Shown: positions 1 to 8,546 of the stretch, one piece after another
Position numbering within the stretch: the stretch's first letter is position 1
How the letters are laid out: the number at the start of each line of letters is the position of its first letter
IMG/VR virus record: IMGVR_UViG_3300022602_000417
Span: 1-24,276 of that record
Source: a virus
DNA: 24,276 nucleotides
Direction: 5' to 3' (one strand)
Position numbers and translations under genes: made by a program
The notes under the pieces: generated by a model
The model's input: only the letters and a program-made list of their open reading frames with translations
The model's database searches: none
Told to the model about the DNA's origin: nothing

Positions 1-1445
1 CTCAGGGTTCTACCGGTTCTACCGGTTCACAAGGAACTACGGGAGCAACTGGTTCTCAAGGAACAACCGGTTCTCAAGGTTACCAAGGTGTTCAAGGATA
101 TCAAGGTGCAACAGGAAACCAAGGTCCACAGGGAACTCAGGGATATCAAGGAAACCAAGGATATCAAGGTTATCAAGGCGACACAGGTTCGCAAGGTTTT
201 CAGGGAAACACTGGCGCACAAGGTTCGCAAGGAACAACTGGTTCTCAAGGAACGCAAGGCTCTACCGGAGCGCAGGGTTCAACAGGCGCTCAAGGCAATC
301 AGGGTTTTCAGGGAGCACAGGGAGCACAGGGAGCACAGGGCTCGCAGGGATATCAAGGAAACCAAGGATATCAAGGTCAATCAGACAAATACGCTTCAAC
401 AAGTTCTTCTTCTTACACACTTGGTGTAGGAACACAATCAATAACAATTGGTACGGGATTGTCTTGGACACCAGGACAAGCATTAATTATTGCTAACGAT
501 AGTTCTCATTATGTTGTTGCAACCGTTAATACTTATAATTTGGGAACCGGTGTTCTTAACTTTACCGTTTCTTCTTCGCCAGGAAGTGTTGTTGGTACAG
601 GAACATTTACTTCTTGGACTATAAACCTAGACGGTGCAGTTGGTGTGCAGGGTTCACAGGGTAATCAAGGAACACAGGGTTCTACTGGCTCGCAGGGACC
701 ACAAGGTTTTCAAGGTAATCAAGGATTCCAGGGTGTAACTGGTGCGCAAGGTTCTACCGGTTCGCAAGGAACACAGGGCTCAACTGGAGCACAAGGTGCT
801 CAAGGAAATACTGGAGCGCAAGGTTCAACAGGAGCGCAAGGTGTTCAGGGTTCAACTGGTTCGCAAGGTGCTCAAGGTAACACTGGAGCAACGGGACCAC
901 AAGGTACGCAAGGAACGCAGGGAACACAAGGTGTTCAGGGCTATCAGGGTGCTCAAGGAAATCAAGGTTTTCAAGGTTATCAGGGATACCAGGGATACTC
1001 AGCAGCAACTACAAATGTAGTTCTTACTGCGCCGTTTGAAACAACAACAGTTTCGGGAACAGCACTCAGTGGTTCAACAGCAGCAGCGCTTAACGCATCT
1101 TCTGCATCCTTCTATTACTACACAGCAAATCCTACCGCAGCCTTTGCTGTAAATATTACAAACGCACCAACCACAACTGGTCAGTCGGCAACATTTACAA
1201 TGCTGGTAAATAACGGTTCAACTGCTTACTTGCCATCAAACATTACAATCAATACAAATCAAGCAGGTGCTTCATCTTCTGCCCTTCCCGCCGAAGGTGC
1301 AACAAACAATGGAATCACTACTCGTTATCAGGGTGGAACCGCATGGAGTGCCGCCGATGCATCAACAATTGACGCATATAACCTTGTTGTTATTTGCACC
1401 GGTTCAAGTGCATGGACGCTTCTACTAAGTCTGACAAAGTTCTAA
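1..1445 (+). CDS. Collagen-like tail fibre protein, 3' part (start lies left of window)
   Basis: The frame is open from base 3 to a TAA at 1443-1445 with no start in view, so the N-terminus lies outside. It encodes Gly-X-Y triplets with Gln or Thr dominating at Y ([13 protein letters not shown] style) over about 3-385 and 645-1000. These are separated by a non-collagenous beta-rich segment (about 386-640). The C-terminal part (about 1005-1445) is a Ser/Thr/Ala-rich domain that begins [11 protein letters not shown] and ends in Leu-Thr-Lys-Phe. The same domain closes the next gene. Gly-X-Y repeats in phage virion proteins form trimeric triple-helical shafts of fibres; receptor binding by the terminal domain is an inference. 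Internal methionine starts such as 459 fall inside the continuous frame and are not believed. High confidence in frame and repeat nature, moderate in the fibre role. Confidence 0.88.
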   Translation, partial: QGSTGSTGSQGTTGATGSQGTTGSQGYQGVQGYQGATGNQGPQGTQGYQGNQGYQGYQGDTGSQGFQGNTGAQGSQGTTGSQGTQGSTGAQGSTGAQGNQGFQGAQGAQGAQGSQGYQGNQGYQGQSDKYASTSSSSYTLGVGTQSITIGTGLSWTPGQALIIANDSSHYVVATVNTYNLGTGVLNFTVSSSPGSVVGTGTFTSWTINLDGAVGVQGSQGNQGTQGSTGSQGPQGFQGNQGFQGVTGAQGSTGSQGTQGSTGAQGAQGNTGAQGSTGAQGVQGSTGSQGAQGNTGATGPQGTQGTQGTQGVQGYQGAQGNQGFQGYQGYQGYSAATTNVVLTAPFETTTVSGTALSGSTAAALNASSASFYYYTANPTAAFAVNITNAPTTTGQSATFTMLVNNGSTAYLPSNITINTNQAGASSSALPAEGATNNGITTRYQGGTAWSAADASTIDAYNLVVICTGSSAWTLLLSLTKF

Positions 1446-1455
1446 GGAAATATTT

Positions 1456-4400
1456 ATGGCACAACTCGAATATTACGATGAATCATCAGGTCAGTGGATA
1501 ACAGCGGTTGTAGGTTCGCAAGGACCGCAAGGCGAACGTGGCTTTCAAGGTTTCCAAGGATTTCAAGGTGTACAAGGCACAACTGGTGCAACGGGCAATC
1601 AAGGAACGCAAGGTTCTACTGGTGCTCAGGGTTATCAGGGTTCTCAAGGAACTGTTGGTGCGCAAGGCAATCAAGGAACGCAAGGGTACCAGGGTCCACA
1701 AGGCAATCAAGGTTATCAAGGCATGCCTTCAACCGTTCAAGGTCCACAAGGAAACCAAGGGTTTCAAGGTGATACTGGACCTCAGGGCTCAACCGGAACA
1801 ACCGGTGCTCAGGGAACACAGGGTGTACAAGGAACGCAAGGCGTTCAAGGCAATCAAGGTTTTCAAGGTTACCAGGGAAACACGGGTTCTCAAGGTTCAC
1901 AAGGAACTCAAGGCGTCACAGGGGCACAAGGACAACAGGGATACCAAGGACAGACCGGTTCCCAAGGTTCCACCGGTTCTCAAGGCAATCAAGGCTTCCA
2001 GGGCAATCAGGGTTTTCAAGGAGAAACAGGTGCACAAGGTACAACTGGTTCACAAGGAACACAGGGCTATCAAGGCAATCAGGGTTTCCAAGGCAATCAA
2101 GGATATCAAGGTGTTCAAGGTTCTACTGGACCTCAAGGTGCAACAGGCTCGCAAGGATATCAAGGCAACCAAGGTAATCAAGGCAACCAGGGTAACCAAG
2201 GTTTTCAAGGCAATCAAGGGTATCAAGGAAACCAAGGCTTCCAAGGAACACAGGGTTATCAAGGTTTTCAGGGTCGTGCAAGCACAAACAACGCTCACAA
2301 CGCAGTAGCAGTTGCCGATACATTCGGTACAACTAACGCATCTACATACACCGCCGGTTCAACAGACCTTAACGGCGGTACTGGTATTGGTGCAAAACTT
2401 ACTGCCACCTCTTATGGCGCACTTGTAATTGATGGTCACACGGTGGCCTCAAACGAACGCGTACTTGTTGCCGCCAACACTAACGCTAAATACAATGGTA
2501 TTTATCAACTAAGCACTTTAGGAACGGGAAGTGTTTATTGGGTTCTTACCCGCGCTACCGACTATGACGACAGCGTAATCTCTGACGTTAACCAAGGTGA
2601 CTATGTTTTAGTCATTTACGGTTCTGCCAACATTGGTAAAACGTACATGGAAACAGAACTTGGTTCTTATTCCGACGGCTCCATTATTATTGGAACCGAC
2701 AACATTCTTTTTGCACAAGTTTCTGGTCAGGGTGCTCAGGGTTATCAGGGTGCTCAAGGTGCCGGTGGCGCTCAAGGATACTACGGTTCTTTCTGGGACA
2801 CCACAACGCAAAGTGCTTCTGCAACAAATACAAAGTACGACATTACTCTTAACAGCAAGGGTGACAGAAGTGGCGTAGACGTTTCCTCGGGTTCGCACAT
2901 TGTTATTGCAAACCCAGGTGTGTACAACGTACAGTTTTCTGCGCAACTTAAACGCAATTCTGGTGGTACCGGAAACGCTATTATTTGGATTAACCAAAAT
3001 GGTACAGACATTGCGGCATCAGCCGGTGACGTTCAACTAACAGGTAACAACTACGCAATTATTCAATCGTGGAATTACCTAATTACTACCACAACTGCTA
3101 ATGAGTACGTAAAATTTGTTTGGTTAACAGATGACACTGCTATTCAAATAGTTAATATTGCTGCCGGTTCACAGGCGCCAGCAGCGCCTTCAATGATTGT
3201 TACTGTACAGCAAGTTATGTACACTCAGGTCGGCCCACAGGGTTACCAAGGAACAACTGGTTCACAGGGTGCCACAGGTTCACAAGGTTCACAAGGTACG
3301 CAAGGTTTAACTGGGGCACAGGGTTCACAGGGATACCAGGGCACACAGGGCGTACAGGGTTCAACGGGTTCGCAGGGTTCTACTGGCGCACAGGGCTCAC
3401 AGGGCTCACAGGGCGTACAGGGAGCAACGGGAAGTCAAGGTTTACAAGGTTACCAGGGAAATACAGGTGCTCAGGGTTCAACGGGTGCTCAAGGTAGCAC
3501 CGGAGCACAGGGAAGCACGGGTGCTCAAGGCTCAACTGGGGCACAGGGACCTCAAGGATATCAGGGTTCTACTGGTACGCAGGGCTCTACTGGTTCGCAG
3601 GGAGCGCAAGGCGCCACAGGTGCACAAGGAAATCAAGGTGTACAAGGCTCGCAAGGTAATCAAGGTTATCAAGGAACGCAGGGCTATCAAGGCAACCAAG
3701 CAAGCGTTGCACTTGGAACAACCTCGACGGTTTCATATTCAACCGGAGCATCAGTTACAAATACAGGTACGCAAGGTGCTGCTGTATTTAATTTTAGTCT
3801 TCCTCAGGGTCCACAAGGTAATCAAGGAAATCAGGGTTTTCAAGGGACGCAGGGAAATCAAGGCACTCAAGGCTCTACTGGTCCTCAAGGAACACAAGGA
3901 AACCAAGGTTCAACCGGAGCACAAGGAAGTCAGGGTTCGCAGGGTTCTACTGGTTCACAAGGCTCACAGGGTTCAAACGGAACGCAAGGCCCTCAAGGTT
4001 ATCAGGGATATCAATCAGGCATTACCATTGGTACAACAACAACCGTTGCTTACACAAGCAGCGCTGCTGTAACCAACTCTGGTTCTCAAGGTGCGGCGAC
4101 ACTTAACTTTAGTATTCCACAGGGCCCTCAAGGCGCAACCGGTTCTCAAGGTTCACAAGGTAATCAAGGTACGCAAGGAAATCAGGGAACATCGGCGTCA
4201 ACAACAAACGTTCTTCTTAATGCACCTTTTGAATCTGTAAGCGTTTCTAATACAGCACTTAGTGGTTCAACTGCCGCAACGCTTGCGGCTGGAACAACTT
4301 CGTTTTTTATGTACACGGCCAATCCAACGGCTTCGTACGCCATCAATATGACTGGTTGCCCAACAACTTCCGGCCAATCGGTTACGTTTGCCATGGTAGT

Positions 4401-4632
4401 TATTAACGGTTCTACGGCCTACCTGCCTTCAAGCATTTCGGTTAACGGTGTTGCTGCGGCGGCGTCTGGAATACCTGCAACCAATACTACGTACAATAAC
4501 ATTACTTTTTGGTGGCAAGGTGGCACAGCCCCAACTGCCGCTAACGTTTCTACTGGAGATTCATACACATTTACAGTAGTGTGTACAGGTTCAAGTACCT
4601 GGACGGTAATTGCAAGTCAGGTAAAGTTCTAA
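1456..4632 (+). CDS. Large collagen-like tail fibre protein with four non-collagenous domains
   Basis: A 1058-residue protein; ATG follows an AAGGAAA ribosome site 10 nt after the preceding stop. Domain order: short N-terminal head (about 20 residues), long Gly-X-Gln/Thr shaft (to about base 2275), a globular domain (about 2276-2725) with the [16 protein letters not shown] and NGIYQL motifs common in phage fibres, a jelly-roll-like segment (about 2785-3225, [10 protein letters not shown]) resembling C1q/TNF-type trimer domains, more collagen, then two homologous ~40-residue modules (about 3700-3810 and 4015-4125) each ending in NFS(L/I)PQGPQG. It ends with the same C-terminal domain as the upstream fibre. 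It probably forms part of the distal tail and adhesin. Fold assignments are from pattern recognition only. No transmembrane or signal sequence is visible. Confidence 0.88.
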   Translation: MAQLEYYDESSGQWITAVVGSQGPQGERGFQGFQGFQGVQGTTGATGNQGTQGSTGAQGYQGSQGTVGAQGNQGTQGYQGPQGNQGYQGMPSTVQGPQGNQGFQGDTGPQGSTGTTGAQGTQGVQGTQGVQGNQGFQGYQGNTGSQGSQGTQGVTGAQGQQGYQGQTGSQGSTGSQGNQGFQGNQGFQGETGAQGTTGSQGTQGYQGNQGFQGNQGYQGVQGSTGPQGATGSQGYQGNQGNQGNQGNQGFQGNQGYQGNQGFQGTQGYQGFQGRASTNNAHNAVAVADTFGTTNASTYTAGSTDLNGGTGIGAKLTATSYGALVIDGHTVASNERVLVAANTNAKYNGIYQLSTLGTGSVYWVLTRATDYDDSVISDVNQGDYVLVIYGSANIGKTYMETELGSYSDGSIIIGTDNILFAQVSGQGAQGYQGAQGAGGAQGYYGSFWDTTTQSASATNTKYDITLNSKGDRSGVDVSSGSHIVIANPGVYNVQFSAQLKRNSGGTGNAIIWINQNGTDIAASAGDVQLTGNNYAIIQSWNYLITTTTANEYVKFVWLTDDTAIQIVNIAAGSQAPAAPSMIVTVQQVMYTQVGPQGYQGTTGSQGATGSQGSQGTQGLTGAQGSQGYQGTQGVQGSTGSQGSTGAQGSQGSQGVQGATGSQGLQGYQGNTGAQGSTGAQGSTGAQGSTGAQGSTGAQGPQGYQGSTGTQGSTGSQGAQGATGAQGNQGVQGSQGNQGYQGTQGYQGNQASVALGTTSTVSYSTGASVTNTGTQGAAVFNFSLPQGPQGNQGNQGFQGTQGNQGTQGSTGPQGTQGNQGSTGAQGSQGSQGSTGSQGSQGSNGTQGPQGYQGYQSGITIGTTTTVAYTSSAAVTNSGSQGAATLNFSIPQGPQGATGSQGSQGNQGTQGNQGTSASTTNVLLNAPFESVSVSNTALSGSTAATLAAGTTSFFMYTANPTASYAINMTGCPTTSGQSVTFAMVVINGSTAYLPSSISVNGVAAAASGIPATNTTYNNITFWWQGGTAPTAANVSTGDSYTFTVVCTGSSTWTVIASQVKF

Positions 4633-4835
4633 TGCCACAATTTTCAAACCACACGTATTTTGACAACACCGGAAACAGTAAATCAACAGGTTTTTCTTCC
4701 GGCACAAACATTCGATATTTTACTCCACAACCAGGAAGCCTGGAAGTTAGCGCCTCATCAGCAACACTTGAAGTTATGGATGTAGGTAATTGGGAAGCAG
4801 TTTTAGATTACTTGGGCATCAACCCAGAGGAATAG
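4632..4835 (+). CDS. Small putative virion-associated protein
   Basis: A 67-residue protein. Its ATG overlaps the stop of the large fibre by one base (TAATG), so I take this start rather than the in-frame ATG at 4581 that lies inside the fibre gene. The sequence (starts [12 protein letters not shown], ends LDYLGINPEE) is rich in Ser, Thr and aromatic residues and shows no recognised motif. The tight coupling to the fibre gene suggests it belongs to the tail/fibre set, perhaps as a small decoration or chaperone protein, but this is context only. Confidence 0.75.
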   Translation: MPQFSNHTYFDNTGNSKSTGFSSGTNIRYFTPQPGSLEVSASSATLEVMDVGNWEAVLDYLGINPEE

Positions 4836-4838
4836 GCC

Positions 4839-5210
4839 ATGAGAACATTCATTCCAAACACATACGTTCAAGGAACTACCATTCAGTTCTTTACCTCTAA
4901 GCCATTTTTGGCTCAAGACAATGTAACTATTATTGACCCGGACCAAGTTTATTTTGGTTTTCAAATTAATGGTGGTACACCACAAATATTTAATTACACT
5001 TATGGCGTGGGTGACGTAACATCTACAATTGTTCGCATTGGCCTTGGCCTTTACGTTGCCAGCATTGACACCAGTTTGTATAACGATGGTGTTTGGGTTT
5101 ACTCGTTTTTGGGTGAGCCGGATGACGCAATTAATCACGACCAAACCAAGACCAAAGTTCGAGCAATGGGTGAGTTAGTTGTATTGGCTCCTGACTTTCC
5201 TATGGGCTAA
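4839..5210 (+). CDS. Putative structural protein, beta-rich
   Basis: A 123-residue protein starting 3 nt after the previous stop. The composition is that of a beta-sandwich (alternating Val/Ile/Thr/Tyr, little helix): FQINGGTPQIFNYTYG in the middle, and VVLAPDFPMG at the end. The overall pattern resembles small Ig-like or head-tail accessory proteins in late phage operons. I recognise no specific family. It is the last gene before a promoter on the same strand, so it probably ends the late operon, although no strong terminator is visible between it and 5215. Confidence 0.75.
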   Translation: MRTFIPNTYVQGTTIQFFTSKPFLAQDNVTIIDPDQVYFGFQINGGTPQIFNYTYGVGDVTSTIVRIGLGLYVASIDTSLYNDGVWVYSFLGEPDDAINHDQTKTKVRAMGELVVLAPDFPMG

Positions 5211-5214
5211 ATGC

Positions 5215-5243
5215 TTGACATTTAAATAACACTGGTGTAACCT
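5215..5243 (+). promoter_or_regulatory. Sigma70-type promoter for the 5278 operon
   Basis: TTGACA (5215-5220), a 17-bp spacer and TAACCT (5238-5243, fits the actinobacterial TAnnnT -10). The predicted start is near 5250. It is followed by two purine-rich ribosome-site candidates, GGAGG at 5253-5257 and AAGGAG at 5265-5270; the second is correctly spaced for ATG 5278. The position right after the structural genes suggests separate timing for the downstream three genes. Confidence 0.65.
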
Positions 5244-5277
5244 TCATACAACGGAGGATTAACCAAGGAGTGTCAAA

Positions 5278-5502
5278 ATGTCAAAGGTAGATTTGTCTGA
5301 ATTCTATTCAACAAAAAAATGCGCTATTGGTTCCCTTCCACTAAGTGAAGAACAATGGGCAAAAATAAACACCGTTTTAAAAATGTCTAACAAAGAAGTT
5401 CAGACTGCAACCATTATGGAAGTTCTGGACAAATGGGGTTTTCCAGTAAAAAGAACCACTCTTTCTGAACACCGACGCGGCTTATGCTGCTGCGGAAAAT
5501 AA
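5278..5502 (+). CDS. Small HTH-like protein with C-terminal Cys cluster
   Basis: A 74-residue protein preceded by AAGGAG. Residues 1-11 (MSKVDLSEFYS) match the N-terminus of the next gene product (MSKNKIDISEFYR). The middle (about 38-66) looks like a short helix-turn-helix: NKEVQTATIMEVLDKWGF followed by TTLSEHRRG. It ends LCCCGK, three adjacent cysteines that could bind metal. Small proteins with a TV/TL-x-x-H-R-R-G-x-C pattern are common in actinophages next to nuclease or phosphoesterase genes; that is recollection of a pattern, not a search result. A DNA-binding or small-terminase-like role is possible. Confidence 0.7.
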   Translation: MSKVDLSEFYSTKKCAIGSLPLSEEQWAKINTVLKMSNKEVQTATIMEVLDKWGFPVKRTTLSEHRRGLCCCGK

Positions 5503-5517
5503 GGAACGAGGAACCCC

Positions 5518-6510
5518 ATGTCTAAAAACAAGATTGACATTAGCGAGTTTTATCGTCACAGATTAGAGCCAGTTGTAGTCGAACCAGAAGACCTTACAAA
5601 ACTATGCAAAGAAGTTGCTAAGCGCAAACCAGCCAAGCAAACAAAGCCAACTGGCGATACTTCAATGCTTGTTCTTCTTAGTGACTGGCAAGCGGGAAAA
5701 AATGAAGGCGGGGGAAGCGCAATGATTGCTGACCGCATCGTTGCATTTCAAGACCGACTTGTTCAACGTCTTAAGGACTTGAAGAAGATTGGCCGTGAGA
5801 TTAACACTGTATACGGTGTTGGTCTTGGTGACCTTATTGAGCAATGCTCGGGACACTATGCAATGCAGACTGCTAATACAGATTTAGACCGTCGAGAGCA
5901 AATGCGTTTAGCACGACGACTTGTTATGCGCTTTGTTGACCTTATGGTTGACGAAGGCTACAACGTTGTTCTTGGTGCCGTTCCAGGTAACCACGGTGAA
6001 AACCGTAATGCCATGGGCAAGGCATACACAACGTGGACCGACAATGATGACCTTGCTATCTTTGATGGCATTGCAGAAATAATCAGCCACAACGCGGAAC
6101 GTTATGCCAATGTAAACATCCCACTCGGTGCCATTGCAGATGACCTTACTATGACCTTAGATATTTCTGGTGTTACCTGTGGCTTTGCTCACGGTCACAG
6201 TTTCCGTAATGGTGGAAGCAAGAACTGGATAAAGACTAACGGTTCAATTGGAAAGATTGAATCGTGGTGGCTTGGACAAGCAATGGGTCGTCAACCTATT
6301 TCTAACGCAGACATTCTTTTCTGTGGACACCTTCACCACTTTGTAGCATCTAGTGCTACAGGTCGTCAGGTATTTATGTCACCTGCTGCTGATGGTGGTT
6401 CACATTGGTACACAAGCACTACGGGAAGTAACTGTCCCCCGGGAATGCTGACGTTGTTAGTCGGAACTGGTTGTGGTGCTTTTGGTTGGAGCGACTTAGC
6501 GATACTGTGA
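5518..6510 (+). CDS. Calcineurin-like metallophosphoesterase
   Basis: A 330-residue protein, 15 nt after the previous gene with GGAACGAGGA upstream. Metallophosphoesterase motifs appear in order: LLSDWQAGK (residues 53-61; Asp56, with Gln58 where the family has His), GLGDLIE (about 102-108), PGNHGE (about 153-158), AHGHSF (about 224-229) and CGHLHHF (about 270-276). These are the usual dinuclear metal ligands, so an active phosphodiesterase/nuclease or phosphatase is likely. The Asp-x-Gln form of motif I looks like a phage-family variant rather than decay, since every other motif is intact. Its position between structural and recombination genes suggests a DNA-processing job, possibly SbcD/Mre11-like. 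The substrate cannot be read from sequence. Confidence 0.85.
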   Translation: MSKNKIDISEFYRHRLEPVVVEPEDLTKLCKEVAKRKPAKQTKPTGDTSMLVLLSDWQAGKNEGGGSAMIADRIVAFQDRLVQRLKDLKKIGREINTVYGVGLGDLIEQCSGHYAMQTANTDLDRREQMRLARRLVMRFVDLMVDEGYNVVLGAVPGNHGENRNAMGKAYTTWTDNDDLAIFDGIAEIISHNAERYANVNIPLGAIADDLTMTLDISGVTCGFAHGHSFRNGGSKNWIKTNGSIGKIESWWLGQAMGRQPISNADILFCGHLHHFVASSATGRQVFMSPAADGGSHWYTSTTGSNCPPGMLTLLVGTGCGAFGWSDLAIL

Positions 6511-6752
6511 AAAGAAATAAAGAACCTCAGAACGTAGAGATTGCTCGTCAAATAAATTTACGCAAAAACAAAGCAGACAAATACAAATGGGTACCGTGCA
6601 TTGTATGCGGTGACTTATGTCCTCAGGGGCAACCAGGCTTTGAAGATTGCGATGAAGTTCATGTTACCTGTAAGTACGAACCAGGTTATTCTGCTCTTGC
6701 TAAAAAATTATTAAAGCAAAAAGCAGAAGCATTAAACACTTCTTTATTCTAG
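6507..6752 (+). CDS. Small putative zinc-binding protein
   Basis: An 81-residue protein. I choose GTG 6507, which overlaps the upstream TGA (GTGA), instead of the ATG at 6471 inside the phosphoesterase gene. The N-terminus is basic (KRNKEPQNVEIARQINLRKNK), followed by a cysteine cluster VPCIVCGDLC and later DCDEVHVTC (about residues 32-57), consistent with a zinc ribbon. The C-terminus is a short helix (YSALAKKLLKQKAEAL). It was probably co-translated with the phosphoesterase. Its 3' end overlaps by 9 bases the convergent whiB gene. Confidence 0.7.
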   Translation: MKRNKEPQNVEIARQINLRKNKADKYKWVPCIVCGDLCPQGQPGFEDCDEVHVTCKYEPGYSALAKKLLKQKAEALNTSLF

Positions 6753-7067
6753 TTCTGGAGTTATTTCCAGCCACGCGTCGTGAACCGTCACGTCGTTCTG
6801 TATCCATCTTGCCCTCTGTTCTGGAGTTGAGCCTCCCCAAACTCCATGTTCTATTTTATTATCAATGGCGTACTCATGGCATTCGTATTGCACTGGGCAA
6901 TAGAGGCACATTTCAACAGCCTTTTTAATTTTTGACGATTGACCTCGCCCAGGAAAAAATTCTTTTGTGTTTGAATTACGACACAACGCAAGCCAATAAA
7001 AATTAGGTCTTGATTCTTCAAGGACTCTAATGAACTCTAGGATTTCGTAGTCGGAATATTTAAACAT
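6744..7067 (-). CDS. whiB-like: WhiB-family Fe-S transcription regulator
   Basis: A 107-residue protein with the full WhiB signature: Cys29, Cys54, Cys57 and Cys63 (C-x24-C-x2-C-x5-C), FFPG after the first Cys, and GVWGG at 75-79 followed by a basic TPEQRARW helix. WhiB proteins carry a [4Fe-4S] cluster, contact the primary sigma factor and are essentially limited to Actinobacteria and their phages, so this is the best host indicator in the window. I choose ATG 7067 because it overlaps the stop of the small upstream gene; a GTG at 7121 in the same frame would add 18 residues but has a poor ribosome site. It probably redirects host transcription during infection, as the phage WhiB of TM4 does. 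Confidence 0.9.
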   Translation of the reverse strand: MFKYSDYEILEFIRVLEESRPNFYWLALCRNSNTKEFFPGRGQSSKIKKAVEMCLYCPVQYECHEYAIDNKIEHGVWGGSTPEQRARWIQNDVTVHDAWLEITPELE

Positions 7068-7233
7068 CTCGCTCTGCCGACATATCCGCAAGGTGTTGAT
7101 AGGCAGATGATATTGCTTCACTTCTTTTGGGAACTAAAACCTTCCAAGAACATGTGCATTTGACTTCATATTTTTCTTTATTAAAAATAAAGTCAACGTA
7201 ATGGTGTTCTACGTTTATTCTTCCCAAGACCAT
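7060..7233 (-). CDS. 57-residue Cys-containing microprotein
   Basis: An open frame from ATG 7233 to TAA 7060, overlapping the 3' end of the HNH gene by 19 bases and the start of whiB by 8. GAGGA lies 9 nt upstream. The product contains KCTCSWKVLVP (CxC followed by Trp) and SEAISSAYQHLADM, the shape of the small CxC-W...A...H proteins common in actinophages (possible metal-binding microdomain). It fills the whole gap between HNH and whiB, and both overlaps are typical of coupled phage genes, so I believe it is real. Function unknown. Confidence 0.7.
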   Translation of the reverse strand: MVLGRINVEHHYVDFIFNKEKYEVKCTCSWKVLVPKRSEAISSAYQHLADMSAERDV

Positions 7234-7607
7234 TTTCTATATCCTCGTTCGTGCGCTTCTTGCGGGTTATCGGTAATCATTGTGTGACAATACCGGCATA
7301 CTGCCATGTAATTATCCCACTTAGTGTCAACTATTTTACCGCCAGCACTGCGAGGTAATATTTCGTGAACATCTACTGACTTAATATAGCAGTTATTGTC
7401 CCAACGTGCCTGACAAATTGGATGCAATTCAAGAAACTCTTTAACAAAGGGAGCACGTTCCTTATATATTTTTTTCATTTTCAAAGAACGGGGCTGGAGC
7501 GATTTTGTCGCCTTCAGCCCCTTCTCTGATTTTAAAATAGAACGTGTGTTAAGCGTGGATTTTCTTTTAAGAGCCTTTTTAACTACGAGGCGCTTACGTC
7601 TTTCCAC
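7215..7607 (-). CDS. HNH endonuclease
   Basis: A 130-residue protein starting with GTG 7607, overlapping the stop of the upstream gene (TAGTG). The N-terminal ~50 residues are very basic (RRKRLVVKKALKRK). The HNH fold follows: Cys65 and Cys73, then VDVHEILPRSAGG with His81 as likely general base, Asn99, and CRYCHTMI with Cys104, Cys107 and His108. The paired cysteines suggest the zinc-stabilised subfamily. HNH proteins in phages act as terminase-associated nickases, homing enzymes or resolvases. Here it sits downstream of SSB and ERF, so a role in recombination or DNA processing is plausible. The catalytic residues look intact. Confidence 0.85.
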   Translation of the reverse strand: MERRKRLVVKKALKRKSTLNTRSILKSEKGLKATKSLQPRSLKMKKIYKERAPFVKEFLELHPICQARWDNNCYIKSVDVHEILPRSAGGKIVDTKWDNYMAVCRYCHTMITDNPQEAHERGYRKWSWEE

Positions 7608-7762
7608 TAGAGGTCAACGTGTTGCTGTTGACTGTCAAGAATAGAAATGAGACGCTTCGATTTATCAAGTTCAATTCGAAGTTTGCTTGTCTCTTTTTGT
7701 AACTCTTCAACTGTTTTTTCTAGTTCAAGAATGTACGTTTGAATTTCATTTTCGTATGACAT
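7607..7762 (-). CDS. 51-residue coiled-coil microprotein
   Basis: An open frame from ATG 7762 to TAG 7607, with GGAGGG just upstream (inside the end of the previous gene) and a 1-base overlap with the HNH start. Almost the entire peptide is one heptad-repeat helix: hydrophobic Ile/Leu/Val every 3-4 residues within IQTYILELEKTVEELQ and TSKLRIELDKSKRLISIL. It is probably a dimeric or trimeric coiled coil that serves as an adaptor. Clean operon geometry on both sides makes it very likely real despite its length. No family recognised. Confidence 0.7.
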   Translation of the reverse strand: MSYENEIQTYILELEKTVEELQKETSKLRIELDKSKRLISILDSQQQHVDL

Positions 7763-7765
7763 TCA

Positions 7766-8146
7766 TCACCCTCCTGCTTCTCGGTAGGAAGCCATAAGGC
7801 TCCTCAGGGCCTCTACACGGCTACGAACCGATAAGAGTGCTTGGCGTGTTGCATCATGCTTTGCCTTGGCTGCTTCCATTGCAAGTCGTTCGGTTTCCGT
7901 CTCGGTTGTTGCAAGGTCAGATGCCATGTCGGCGGTTATCTTTAATCCATTATGACTTCCCTCATACCGAGCCGACAAACGACTCTTGGCATAAGCGATT
8001 TCATAAGTTGCTTCTGCTCTACCAAACTCGTCCGCCGTTACAGCGAATGAAGATGTAAGGTCTTCCATTTGATTCATGGCGTGACGCATTGTTTCTTCAA
8101 TACGCATGTAACTAAGCGGGACAGAGTAATTGGTTTTTTCAGACAT
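7766..8146 (-). CDS. Helical protein of the recombination operon, unknown function
   Basis: A 126-residue protein; its ATG overlaps the SSB stop (TAATG). The sequence is nearly all helix, rich in Ala, Glu and Arg, with a long amphipathic stretch from about residue 40 (FGRAEATYEIAYAKSRLSAR) and another from about 85 (MEAAKAKHDATRQALLSVR). Small helical proteins at this position beside ssb in phage recombination operons may be recombinase or SSB accessory factors; I cannot name the family. Confidence 0.75.
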   Translation of the reverse strand: MSEKTNYSVPLSYMRIEETMRHAMNQMEDLTSSFAVTADEFGRAEATYEIAYAKSRLSARYEGSHNGLKITADMASDLATTETETERLAMEAAKAKHDATRQALLSVRSRVEALRSLMASYREAGG

Positions 8147-8538
8147 TAAAAGTCTTCTTCATCCCATGGGTTGGTACCTGCTGGCGCAGATGAAGTTCCC
8201 TTTTCGTTCTTTTGAATTGAGACTGTTGCAAACTTAAGCAAAGCGCCAACATCTTCAGCAACAATTTCTGCTGCTGTTCCCTTGGTTCCATCCTTGCGTT
8301 CAAAGTCTTTAACCTCAAGACGACCGCTAATGATTGCAGCAGCACCCTTTGCAAGTGATGCGTGTACGTTTTCTGCGGTCTTTCCAAAAGCAATAACGTC
8401 GTAATAACTTGTTGTTTCACGTTCCTTAACACGGCGAGTAGATGCAAGCCCAAATCGAACTCGTGCTAGGCCATTGTCCCCGAACTTTAACTCAGGCTCA
8501 CGGGTAAGGTTTCCGGTAACGGTAATAATTGAATTCAC
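8146..8538 (-). CDS. ssb: Single-stranded DNA-binding protein
   Basis: A 130-residue OB-fold SSB: the N-terminus MNSIITVTGNLTREPEL is the classical SSB opening, followed by RFGLASTRR, YYDVIAFGKTAENV and AAIISGRLEVKDFERKDG. A short disordered linker (Ser/Ala/Pro/Gly) leads to the acidic tip PWDEEDF, the conserved C-terminal peptide that recruits recombination and replication partners. It is shorter than most bacterial SSBs, as is usual in phages. It is followed by a 1-base overlapping helper gene and preceded by the ERF annealing protein, so it probably coats single strands produced by the phage exonuclease. CTCCTAA on the + strand gives TTAGGAG as ribosome site. Confidence 0.92.
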   Translation of the reverse strand: MNSIITVTGNLTREPELKFGDNGLARVRFGLASTRRVKERETTSYYDVIAFGKTAENVHASLAKGAAAIISGRLEVKDFERKDGTKGTAAEIVAEDVGALLKFATVSIQKNEKGTSSAPAGTNPWDEEDF

Positions 8539-8546
8539 TTTATCTC

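Noticed and set aside
27-1020. Several ORFs on both strands inside the collagen repeats (for example 88-429 +, 742-1020 +, 754-1008 -)
   Set aside because: They are out-of-frame readings of the Gly-X-Gln repeat (giving Lys/Val/Arg or Leu-rich strings); the fibre frame runs unbroken through them.
1-4200. Dense short repeats suggestive of a CRISPR or satellite array
   Set aside because: The period follows codons of Gly-X-Y with synonymous variation and no spacers of constant length; it is coding.
7067-7121. GTG 7121 as whiB start
   Set aside because: Weak ribosome site and it would overlap almost a third of the 57-residue gene; ATG 7067 gives normal coupling and includes the whole WhiB domain.
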